DNA from: Nitrospinae bacterium bin107
GTDB lineage: Bacteria; UBA8248
DNA length: 64,000 nucleotides
NCBI GenBank assembly: GCA_002238965.1
Contig: MPNJ01000012.1
Location: forward strand, 52,190-116,189
Direction: 5' to 3'
A program made the position numbers and the translations under genes. The notes under the pieces are model-generated. The model saw only the letters and a program-made list of their open reading frames with translations. It did no database searches and was not told the origin of the DNA. Position 1 is the first letter of the stretch; every line of letters begins with the position of its first letter. Positions 37,056-44,454 of the stretch are shown here, piece by piece.

Positions 37056-37746
37056 GAATATCTGGGCCTCGTATGGCCCCGTACAGGTTCTGAGCGGGGT
37101 ATCGCTCGAAGTTCCCGCCGGCAAGGTCATTACCCTGCTTGGCGGCAATGGCTCGGGAAAATCGACAACGCTGAAAACGATCGTCGGCGCCGTTAAGGCG
37201 AGCGCCGGAAGCATTCGATTCGAGGACAAGGAAATCTGTGGCATGGAACCTCGTGAAATCGTTCCAATGGGCATTTCTCTTGTGCCGCAGGGCCGCCGCA
37301 TCTTCGCGCCTCTGACAGTTATGGAGAACCTGAGGCTTGGCGCTTACGCGCGGCGTCGCCAAGAGAAATCGAAGGACGACTTCGAGGCTATCTACGAATG
37401 GTTTCCGGAGGTTCGCCAATGGCTGAGGCGCAAGGGTAATGCGCTCAGTGTCGGGCAACAGCAGCTCGTCGCATTCGGACGCGGTCTGATCTCGCGGCCG
37501 AAGCTTCTGCTGCTCGATGAACCTTCCTCAGGGCTTGCGCCGATCCTCGTCGAGCGCCTGGGCGAAATCATCATGAAACTGAAGGAGAGCGGGATGACGA
37601 TTCTTCTGGTCGAGCAAAATGTCCATCTGGCGCTCTCGGTCGCCGACTACGGGTACATATTGCGCGACGGCAAGATCTCCATGGCCGGGCCCACCGCCAA
37701 TCTTGTCGGGGACGGCGACCTGATACGCCACTACCTCGGGGGGTAA
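37042..37746 (+). CDS. Branched-chain amino acid-type ABC transporter ATPase (LivF-like)
   Basis: The 234-residue ATPase has Walker A GGNGSGKST (34-42), LSVGQQQL signature, Walker B LLLLDEPSSGL and the LivF-type ending LIRHYLGG. It pairs with the LivG-like subunit to form the asymmetric ATPase dimer. It starts at ATG 37042 inside the preceding gene. The next gene, a RidA-family protein, begins 117 bases later, probably in the same transcript. Confidence 0.92.
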   Translation: MLTLENIWASYGPVQVLSGVSLEVPAGKVITLLGGNGSGKSTTLKTIVGAVKASAGSIRFEDKEICGMEPREIVPMGISLVPQGRRIFAPLTVMENLRLGAYARRRQEKSKDDFEAIYEWFPEVRQWLRRKGNALSVGQQQLVAFGRGLISRPKLLLLDEPSSGLAPILVERLGEIIMKLKESGMTILLVEQNVHLALSVADYGYILRDGKISMAGPTANLVGDGDLIRHYLGG

Positions 37747-37863
37747 CATTTTGAAGTCGTGTGTTGCGACCAATGCGAGACGACGAAGACGCCAACCAAA
37801 AGCGATATGCGTGTGAACTGTGACAAGCGGTCATCACGAGTCTCAAGATAGGAGAATCCGAGT

Positions 37864-39105
37864 ATGCCCAGGACAATACAAGATCCGAGACTGCCTCCGC
37901 CATCTGGACCTTACTGTTACGCGTTCCGGGCAGGGGGTTACATCTTTCTTGGCGGGATGCCGGGTATCACGACGGAAGCGTTGATTGTTGATGGCGTCCC
38001 GAATGGCCGAATGGCCGGAGAAACGCCCGGTCGGGCCGACATGGAAGCCCAGACGCGCCAGGCCATCGAGTCTCTGAAACTCTCCGTTGAGATTGCCGGT
38101 GGCAAGTGGCGTGATGTTCTTCGTCTGAATCATTTCCTCGAGGGCTGGAAAGAGATCGGGCCATTTGTCAAAGCGTACGAGAAGCACCGCGGCCCGGCCG
38201 AACCGGCTGACACGCTCGTCGGCTACGGTCTCTATATGCCGTCGATGATCATGGAAATCGAGGGGATTGCCGGCGCCGTAGAAACCACACCACTCCTGCC
38301 GGCGGTGAAGCAGGCGCATGAGTATGCGCCTTCCTGCGCCGGGAGGAGGATGGGCGACCTGTTGTGCCTGAGCGCGCGGCTGCCGATCGACGCCGAAGGT
38401 CAAGTCGTCTCGCCGGGGAATTCAAAGGCGCAGGCCGAAGCTATTCTCGAGGGAATTGGAGACATATTGGCCGAAAACGGCGGATCCCACGGGGACATCA
38501 TTCGTCTGCGGGTGTTCGTCCGTGACATGAGAGACGTGGAGGATGTAGATGCGGCCATCGCCGACGCATTTGGGGAGCCGATACCAATCACGACGACCGT
38601 GACGGCGCCTTTGCCGATTCTCGAAGCCGACGTAATGATAGAGCCGACCGCATACCTTGGGGAGAAGGAATATCGGACGGGGCCCGGAAACGCCCGAGGC
38701 GTCCTGGCCGGTGAGATGATGATTTCCAACGGAATCCTCAGCGTGGATGACGAAGGCGGCGTGCGCGATCCAGGGGACATCCAGAAGCAGACGCGAAACG
38801 TCCTTGCCAATGTGGAACATCTTCTGAAAGAGTTCGACATGGAGGTGTTGGACGTCGCGCAATCGCAGGTGACGCTGACCGATTTCCGTGACTATGATGC
38901 CTACAACGCCCTTTACAGGAACTTCTTCGCTTTCCCGTTTCCCGCCAGGAATTCCGTCGAAGCCGGATTGGGGAAAATTTCGCATTACGGCTTGAAGTAC
39001 CAGATCGAGGTTACGGCGATCCGCAATGCCTCGACGGAGGGGCTGGTCGTGACGGCCGAAGACAGCTACTACTTCAAGCGCATCGAATTGGAAGGCAAAG
39101 CGTAA
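37864..39105 (+). CDS. Triple-domain RidA/YjgF/UK114-like protein
   Basis: The 413-residue protein appears to contain three RidA-type folds in tandem, about 8-135, 145-270 and 280-398. Evidence is the repeated pattern of a strand GYIFLGGMPG / GDLLCLSARLPI / GEMMISNGILS followed by a helix (TRQAIESLKLSVEIAGG / AEAILEGIGDILAENGG / TRNVLANVEHLLKEFD) and a DVLRLNHFL / DIIRLRVFV / DVAQSQVTL strand. Single-domain RidA proteins (about 130 residues) form trimers that hydrolyse reactive enamines or imines. A covalent pseudo-trimer is unusual. It follows the LIV transporter with ribosome site AGGAGAATCCGAGT. Which of the three sites is active is not clear. Confidence 0.72.
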   Translation: MPRTIQDPRLPPPSGPYCYAFRAGGYIFLGGMPGITTEALIVDGVPNGRMAGETPGRADMEAQTRQAIESLKLSVEIAGGKWRDVLRLNHFLEGWKEIGPFVKAYEKHRGPAEPADTLVGYGLYMPSMIMEIEGIAGAVETTPLLPAVKQAHEYAPSCAGRRMGDLLCLSARLPIDAEGQVVSPGNSKAQAEAILEGIGDILAENGGSHGDIIRLRVFVRDMRDVEDVDAAIADAFGEPIPITTTVTAPLPILEADVMIEPTAYLGEKEYRTGPGNARGVLAGEMMISNGILSVDDEGGVRDPGDIQKQTRNVLANVEHLLKEFDMEVLDVAQSQVTLTDFRDYDAYNALYRNFFAFPFPARNSVEAGLGKISHYGLKYQIEVTAIRNASTEGLVVTAEDSYYFKRIELEGKA

Positions 39106-39793
39106 ACCGCCGGTCCAACTCTACTTCGCAAGGGACTTATCCTTGGGTGAACCTAGCGGGTGCAAATTTGATTTCCGGCGAAAATCTAAGGAATAAAATT
39201 GTGAGAGCGCCCTGCGCGTGTTTTCAAGCAGTGAGGGGTTTCTTGCGGGGGTGGAATCTTTGTAGTTTGCTGAAAGTATTGTAGGTATTTGTTTTTGAGG
39301 AGTTTTGTTGGGATTTGCTTATCTGCAATACGTAATCAAATAGAATGCGGATGAATTATAACTCCCGCGTATCTTAGAGAGTCCGTGTCAGTAAGCGTTC
39401 TCTGGTGGGGTGATGGGGGGCAAGAAAGCACCAGCCCAAGCCGGCTACACCGCGCAATTCCTACAAATGCCTCCGGCATCGACTAGGTTATCACCCCACG
39501 ACTGAACCGTTACCCGTGTCACGAACATATGAATGACGCCCCCGAAGAAAAACCACTAATCAAGAAACATGGTCAGGCTTTCCTCCCCTGCAATCCACAA
39601 GCATAGCCGGGTTAGTAGACACAAAAGGCCATCTCGAGCCTGAATCAAAAAGAAATGATGGCTGTACCGCCACCCCATGCCTCCATGACGAAGTTCCAGG
39701 AATACCGGAAATTCGGCTGTAGGTGCATAATTTAGGTGCTGGACCTCCCCGGTCGAGCAATGGTGTCTGCCAGCAGTTGGAGAATACGAAATA
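39106..39793. other. Long AT-rich intergenic region, no gene recognised
   Basis: Nearly 690 bases with many stops in all frames and a lower G+C than the flanks. I see no terminator, RNA gene or clear gene remnant. Short frames such as the minus-strand one at 39560-39760 have no recognisable content. It is probably decayed DNA at the edge of the hipBA insertion. Confidence 0.5.
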
Positions 39794-39835
39794 TTGAAAT
39801 AATGTCTACTTTAATATACATTATAATAGATAATG
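39794..39835 (+). promoter_or_regulatory. Promoter and likely autoregulatory operator of hipBA
   Basis: TTGAAA (39794-39799) with TACATT 17 bases on, or the perfect TATAAT at 39822-39827, supplies promoter elements. An inverted repeat CATTAT-N5-ATAATG (39819-39835) covers the -10 box and lies 17 bases before the hipB ATG. HipB proteins repress their own operon through paired half-sites, so this repeat is a natural operator candidate. Confidence 0.5.
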
Positions 39836-39852
39836 CATTGAGGAGTTGACAT

Positions 39853-40194
39853 ATGCGCAGAAAATTTGAAAACACATTGCCGATTCCAGTTCGCCGCGCT
39901 CTCAGGAAACTCGGTACGGAGATTCGCGATGCGCGACGGCGGCGACGCATTCCGACGACGGTCATGGCGGAACGCGCGCTCATCAGCCGGATGACCTTGA
40001 ACAAAATCGAAAAGGGCGAGCCGGGCGTGTCGCTCGGTTTTTACGCCACTGTCCTTTTCGTGCTCGGGATGAATGAGCGGCTCGCCGACCTCGCAGACCC
40101 GAGGTACGACCCCGTCGGGTTGAGCCTTCAGGATGCACTGCTACCCAAGCGCATCCGATCGCCTCGTTCCGGCAAGCCCGGGGACGGCGTGTAA
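39853..40194 (+). CDS. HipB-like antitoxin / HTH transcriptional repressor
   Basis: The 113-residue, Arg-rich protein has a helix-turn-helix of the XRE type (about 19-75): LGTEIRDARRRRRIPTTVMA, ERALISRMTLNKIEKGEPG, then a helix containing LGFYATVLFVLGM. The C-terminal tail (LQDALLPKRIRSPRSGK) is flexible and basic. It starts after TTGAGGAGTTGACAT and overlaps the hipA start (ATGG after TGTA) by one base. It should neutralise the HipA-like kinase and repress the operon. Confidence 0.85.
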   Translation: MRRKFENTLPIPVRRALRKLGTEIRDARRRRRIPTTVMAERALISRMTLNKIEKGEPGVSLGFYATVLFVLGMNERLADLADPRYDPVGLSLQDALLPKRIRSPRSGKPGDGV

Positions 40195-41450
40195 TGGAGC
40201 GGGAGGTTCTAGTCCATATCGACCTACATGGCTCGCCCCTCTTCGTAGGACGACTATGGACCCGCATACGCCGAGGACGCGAAAGCGCCTCCTTCGAGTA
40301 TGACACCGGCTGGCTGGACCATCCCGAACGTTTCGCCCTCGAGCCGGCCCTGACGCTAGCTCCCGGCCCTTTCCACATGCCGCCGGAGAAGGCGCTCTTC
40401 GGCGCTATCGGAGATTCGGCGCCCGATCGGTGGGGTCGCATGCTCATGCGACGCGTAGAGCGCCGACGCGTCGAAAAAGAGGGGCAGACGCCCCGCACCC
40501 TGTTCGAAGTGGACTTCCTGCTGCGCGTGGACGATGAGGCGCGCCAAGGCGCATTGCGCTTCGCCGAAGAACCCGGCGGGCCGTTCCTCGCCCCAGTCTC
40601 AGAAATGCGCATACCACCTCTCGTCCAGCTTCCCCAACTTCTCTCCGCGACCGAAAGGGTGACGGACGAAGAAGACGATGATGATGACCTGAGATTGTTA
40701 CTCGCGCCGGGTTCGTCCCTTGGCGGGGCGAGGCCAAAAGCATCCGTTCGCGATCATGATGGACACTTGGCTCTCGCCAAGTTTCCCCACAGACAGGACG
40801 ATATCGATGTCGTCCTTTGGGAGGCCGTCGCCTTAGCACTAGCTGCCAAGGCCGGTATCCCTATCCCTGAATGGCGGGTTGAGGAAGTCGACGGCAAGGC
40901 GGTGCTCCTCATCCGTCGATTCGACCGCGAGGTGGGACGGCGTACTCCGTTCCTCTCGGCCATGAGCATGTTGGGGGCTAACGACCGAGAGACGCGCTCC
41001 TACCTGGAGATCGCCGATGCGCTCCGGCGGTACGGAGCAGCGGCGAAAGAGGATCTCGCGCAGCTTTGGCGACGCATCGTGTTCAATGTGCTTGTTTCAA
41101 ACACGGACGACCATTTGCGGAACCATGGTTTCCTGTACGAGGGTCACGGAGGCTGGCGTCTTTCACCTGCTTATGACCTGAATCCCGTTCCCATTGATAT
41201 AAGTCCGCGTGTGCTCTCTTCGGCCATTGACCTCGACGACCCTACGGCCTCCATCGAACTGGCCCTGAGCACGGCCGGGTATTACGGTCTGCAGGCGGCG
41301 GAGGCGTCGTCTATTGCAGGGCAAGTGGCGCGCGCCATATCCGGTTGGCGCGCGGAGGCGGCCGGCCTGGGGGTTCATACCCGCGAGATAGATCGCATGT
41401 CGTCGGCTTTTGAACACGCGGATCTGGGAAAAGCCCTCAAGTTCACATAA
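40194..41450 (+). CDS. HipA-like serine/threonine kinase toxin
   Basis: The 418-residue protein has the HipA fold. An N-terminal subdomain (1-110) is followed by the P-loop-like SSLGGARPK (174-182), ATP-contacting K196 in LAKFPHR, the catalytic segment NTDDHLRNHGF (303-313, with D306 and N310), and the metal-binding D328 in SPAYDLNP. All catalytic positions are intact. An unusual acidic run DEEDDDDD (158-165) precedes the P-loop. HipA of E. coli phosphorylates glutamyl-tRNA synthetase; the target here is unknown. It forms a toxin-antitoxin pair with the upstream gene. Confidence 0.88.
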   Translation: MEREVLVHIDLHGSPLFVGRLWTRIRRGRESASFEYDTGWLDHPERFALEPALTLAPGPFHMPPEKALFGAIGDSAPDRWGRMLMRRVERRRVEKEGQTPRTLFEVDFLLRVDDEARQGALRFAEEPGGPFLAPVSEMRIPPLVQLPQLLSATERVTDEEDDDDDLRLLLAPGSSLGGARPKASVRDHDGHLALAKFPHRQDDIDVVLWEAVALALAAKAGIPIPEWRVEEVDGKAVLLIRRFDREVGRRTPFLSAMSMLGANDRETRSYLEIADALRRYGAAAKEDLAQLWRRIVFNVLVSNTDDHLRNHGFLYEGHGGWRLSPAYDLNPVPIDISPRVLSSAIDLDDPTASIELALSTAGYYGLQAAEASSIAGQVARAISGWRAEAAGLGVHTREIDRMSSAFEHADLGKALKFT

Positions 41451-41866
41451 TCTCCAAATCTGTTGCCCGTCATATGACTCTATTCAAGAACACTGTCTAC
41501 CATTTCAGCCGATCCTAGGAGACGGACGCAGCTTCTTGACATACGCCGAGTGGTATTGCTGAGTGGAACAATACGCAGCCAAATCACGTCGACACTTCGA
41601 GGTAGAAGATTTAGATACCCCAGCTTCCATATCCTATGACCCGTTCGTCATCCAGATATGGAACCTAGAGCATCTGAGGTAAGAGGGGTTTCGTTGATTT
41701 TGCTTGATGATTCTCAACCGTTGCCTAAACTTTGCAAACTTGTCATCTTTCTCAAAACCCCGCTTTTGCGTTGATAGACAGGCTGGATTTACAAAGGCTC
41801 ATCCCCTTCAGGTATTGGAGGTGTTTTACTCTGTTTCAAGAAAATTGTGTAAACGGCTGAAAAAGC
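41451..41866. other. Intergenic debris, nothing recognised
   Basis: About 415 bases between hipA and a minus-strand gene remnant. The sequence is of mixed composition with short frames only. I could not match any segment to a family. Confidence 0.45.
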
Positions 41867-42171
41867 TCATTGCATCTGCCTCAGACGCTCCTGGAACTCC
41901 CGTCTCTTGTCCGCCAACCGATAACTTGCTGCTACGAGGTTTGTCCAGGATGGTCATCACGATTAGGCCAGCGTCAAGAGCCGGTTGCACGTATTCTTTG
42001 GCCAGATTCGTCCGATCCTTGAGTCTGAGACTCTGAAGGATTTCCGCTCATGTCCGTTCGCCGTCCAGGGAACGGATGAGATTTCTGACTTGCAGGGTAC
42101 TTGTCGGGTACTTGTGAGGCCGCATGTTCGATCTGCCGCGCGAATGTGGTAGTCACCCAGTTCTCGGAGAT
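41867..42171 (-). pseudogene. C-terminal remnant of an ATP-binding HTH regulator (AlbA/RecG-like or Fic-like tail)
   Basis: Combining minus-strand frames gives pieces of a winged-helix tail: SENWVTTTFARQI, then LIRSLDGERT, AEILQSLRLKDRTNLAKEY, VQPALDAGLIVMTILDKPRS, and RLADKRREFQERLRQMQ ending at TGA 41867-41869. The pieces are broken by at least two frameshifts and an in-frame TGA after GERT. This pattern is common at the C-terminus of AAA_4-type putative transcriptional regulators and some Fic proteins. The remainder of that gene is absent. It abuts the abiEii fragment directly. Confidence 0.55.
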
Positions 42172-42426
42172 GTCGATTCTCGGCCGCTTCTCCAGCATTT
42201 CCTCGCGCTCCAGCGCGCCGATGTAGTTGAGCCACGGACAACCTGGGATGACGAAGGACGAAAAGATTCAGGGCCGTGCCGCCCTTCAGGACCCATCTTT
42301 CCTTGGGCAACGGTGTGAGTTCAGGGCGTTCAGGAGATGCATCAGGCAGAAAACCTTCTCGACCACCTCCGCGTTGAATCCGTTGGCTCGGGCCACGGGC
42401 AGGATTTCCGAGGCGGAATATCTCAC
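42172..42426 (-). pseudogene. AbiEii toxin remnant (nucleotidyltransferase), frameshifted and truncated
   Basis: The frame starts at GTG 42426, overlapping the antitoxin stop, and reads SASEILPVARANGFNAEVVE and KVFCLMHLLNALNSH. It then shifts frame near 42312 into KERWVLKGGTALNLF and LRHPRLSV. At 42231/42232 about 8 bases seem lost, because the expected DID after PRLSV is missing and NYIGALEREEMLEKRPRI resumes in another frame. AbiEii is the nucleotidyltransferase toxin of the type IV AbiE system, and GGT...DxD is its catalytic core, so the product would be dead. The C-terminal two thirds are gone. Confidence 0.75.
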
Positions 42427-43152
42427 GATACCTCTTCCCAGGACCGATTCAGGATTTCGTCCGGAACCATCAGGTTCCAGCCTTTCACCAGCCGGCAACC
42501 CCTGGGCCTGCCTCGCGTCAAATGGTGGGGCTGCTTCGGACGCAGCTTGCGCAGGGAATCGAGGTGGGTCTCCTCCACCATCAAGGGCCCCCTGTACTGT
42601 TCCAGGAAAAACCCGACCTTCGCGGCGGTGGTCGCGTTCTCCAGCAGGCGGGCGTACTCGATAACCTGTTCCAGATCGAAGAACTCCACCGATTCCAGGG
42701 ACCGCCATATCTCCTCCCAGGTTCCGGTCAGGTCCGGGCGCTCCAGCGCATCGACCATGGTTCTTTCGTGGCCGGTCACCCGGAGTTTCACGCCGGAGCG
42801 CTCATGGCGGGCGACGCCGAACATCTACTCTCCTTTCGCCAGCAGCGGCGGCGGCACAGGTGCGCGCCGGAACTCGTGGGATTGAAAGGTAAGCGGAAGC
42901 GACTTGGTCGCCGAGACGTAGACCAGCCTCCAGTGGACCGAGTATGCCCTCCCGTGGAACTCCAGAGCCGTGTGGTAGCCCAGCACCGCGTCTTCGGTCA
43001 TCCTGGCCGCCACTAGGAATGGATCGACCGGCACCGTTTCCGGATCCACGCTCGGACAGGAAGCGATCCAGTTCGCCCACCGTGAACACAGCATGTCGAG
43101 CCAGAAAATCATGGAGTCTCACGGGATTGGTTTTTTGATTCACAGTCGACAT
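42423..43152 (-). pseudogene. AbiEi antitoxin remnant with frameshift/deletion and amber stop
   Basis: The N-terminal winged-helix part starts at ATG 43152 (RLHDFLARHAVFTVGELDRF). It shifts frame near 43050, apparently with loss of a few tens of residues that normally include the wing, then continues as VDPETVPVDPFLVAARMTED and GYHTALEFHGRAYSVHWRLV. It meets TAG at 42825-42827 and resumes in the same frame with FGVARHERSGVKLRVTGHER and GTWEEIWRSLESVEFFDLEQ, an AbiEi hallmark, to 42423. The gene order antitoxin-toxin with overlap is that of intact abiE operons. Both members are broken. Confidence 0.78.
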
Positions 43153-43169
43153 AGTGGCAATAAATCCAG

Positions 43170-43207
43170 CCGTTTATGATATTTATCAATACGCATTTGA
43201 TAAACGG
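43170..43207. promoter_or_regulatory. Inverted repeat upstream of the broken abiEi, likely operator
   Basis: CCGTTTAT (43170-43177) and ATAAACGG (43200-43207) form an 8-bp perfect inverted repeat with a 22-base AT-rich centre, starting 18 bases upstream of the abiEi ATG on the minus strand. AbiEi proteins are known to bind inverted repeats in their promoter, so this is likely the relic operator. The rest of 43153-43527 has no gene. Confidence 0.5.
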
Positions 43208-43527
43208 TCGAAATAAGATGGGTTTTATAGCCACTTGCTCGCCGATTCGTCAAGGCAACGAACCGCCTGATCTTCGCGGTGTCTTGTCACTTGTCCTGTT
43301 CATACGTGGGTTCCAGGGCCTTCCATCGGACTCCCGGCGATCATGGCATCCACCTGCTTACGAGCCACCGCCCGGTGACGACCATCCTGCAACGCCGAAA
43401 GAAGCGAAATCGTTTCCCAAGGTCCGGCTACCCCTTATACTGTCGTTCCCTCTCAATGCGGGCCGTGACCTCGAAGAACGGGGCCGGTATTATAATCGGG
43501 TCTGTGCTTCAAGCATCGTTTCGGTTA

Positions 43528-43619
43528 ATCCGCGTATATAGCGGACTTATAAGAATGAATCTCCTAATATGAAAATACTATGTTGAAATATCCGCGTTTT
43601 TTCGGATAATAAGACATGA
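43528..43619 (+). promoter_or_regulatory. Two tandem operator-like repeats upstream of the second AbiEi gene
   Basis: Copy 1 (43528-43558) and copy 2 (43590-43619) share ATCCGCGT, a T-rich centre, CGGA, TAAGA and ATGA. Each contains its own inverted repeat (TCCGC/GCGGA in copy 1, TATCCG/CGGATA in copy 2). They are 62 bases apart and copy 2 covers the start codon at 43616, a position well suited to repress initiation. This matches the paired-operator layout of AbiEi autoregulation. Confidence 0.55.
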
Positions 43620-44347
43620 TTCGTGAGAGACGCTTGACATTATCGTCCTATGCCTCCGGCTTGCTGTCAGGGGGACGCGTGGTCTTCACGGCAGACGAGG
43701 CGGAGCAAGCGCTGGGAATCGGACGAGGCGCGTTTCTGGACGCCGCCGAAAGGCTTCAGCGACGTGAGCATCTCGTCAGGCTGCGACGCGGTCTCTATGT
43801 CGTGGTTCCCCCTCAGTACGCATCCTGGGGCGCTCCGCCTCCGAGCTGGTATATCGATGACCTGATGCGGCACGAAAGGCGGCCGTATTATGTCGGTCTT
43901 CTCAAGGCGGCCGAACTGCATGGCGCCACACATCAGGCCGTCATGAAGTTTCATGTCGTCACGGACAAACGGCTGCCCGGAATCCACGCCGGGAGAATCC
44001 TGATTGCTTTTCATTACCGAAAGGACGTGAACGCCGTGTCGGATGGCGTGGAAAACCGCAAGACCGATACAGGCACGATGAAAGTGTGGTCCGTCGAACT
44101 CACGGCGCTGGATCTCGTACGCTATTCACATGCCGCCGGAGGCATCAACAACCTCGCCACCGTCCTTGCCGATCTCGGCCCGAAACTCAGATCGTGGGAA
44201 CTGGCGCGGCTTTCATACGCGATGGAGCGATCGGTCGTCCAACGTCTCGGTCATCTGATGGACCGTCTCGGGCACGGGGAGTGTACCGGTACTGGAAGGA
44301 CCGACGGGTCTGCCGATCGGTATCCAGCTTCTGGCGCCGCTCGGTGA
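43616..44347 (+). pseudogene. AbiEi-family antitoxin, truncated at 3' end by a recombination junction
   Basis: Residues 1-220 match type IV AbiEi antitoxins. The N-terminal wHTH spans about 8-65 (YASGLLSGGRVVFTADEAEQ, then RLRRGLYVVVPP); HGATHQAVMKFHVVTDKRLP and VELTALDLVRYSHAAGGINN follow; and ELARLSYAMERSVVQRLGHL ends the homology at about 221. The last 22 codons are out-of-frame sequence of an amidase 3' end, so the reading frame ends by chance. No AbiEii toxin follows. The DNA-binding part is intact, so it may still bind its operator and could act as an orphan regulator. No obvious ribosome site precedes ATG 43616. Confidence 0.75.
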
Positions 44348-44408
44348 GGACGCCCGCGCGCTGACCCACGCCAATTGGGTCCACCAGCAACTTGGTGACT
44401 GGACGTAA
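44283..44408 (+). pseudogene. 3' fragment of an amidase-signature enzyme
   Basis: A 41-codon open frame reads VPVLEGPTGLPIGIQLLAPL then GEDARALTHANWVHQQLGDW to TAA 44406-44408. LPIGIQLLAP is the usual C-terminal segment of amidases. The frame has no beginning: upstream is the AbiEi gene in another frame. It is not a copy of the neighbouring intact amidase, whose matching segment reads GLPLSMQIASRP. The junction at about 44280 is therefore a deletion or insertion scar. Confidence 0.75.
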
Positions 44409-44454
44409 CTAGGAATGTCATGCCCACGAAACAGCGTCCCAAAGGTGCCATAAG

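Noticed and set aside
41451..41866. CRISPR array or tandem repeat in the gene-poor accessory region
   Set aside because: No regularly spaced repeats are present here or elsewhere in the window.
41880..42060. TGA in the regulator remnant as a further selenocysteine codon
   Set aside because: The fragment has additional frameshifts and no redox motif around the TGA.
42825..42827. TAG in AbiEi as possible recoding (pyrrolysine or suppressor)
   Set aside because: The same gene also has a frameshift and deletion and its toxin partner is broken, so ordinary decay is the simpler reading.
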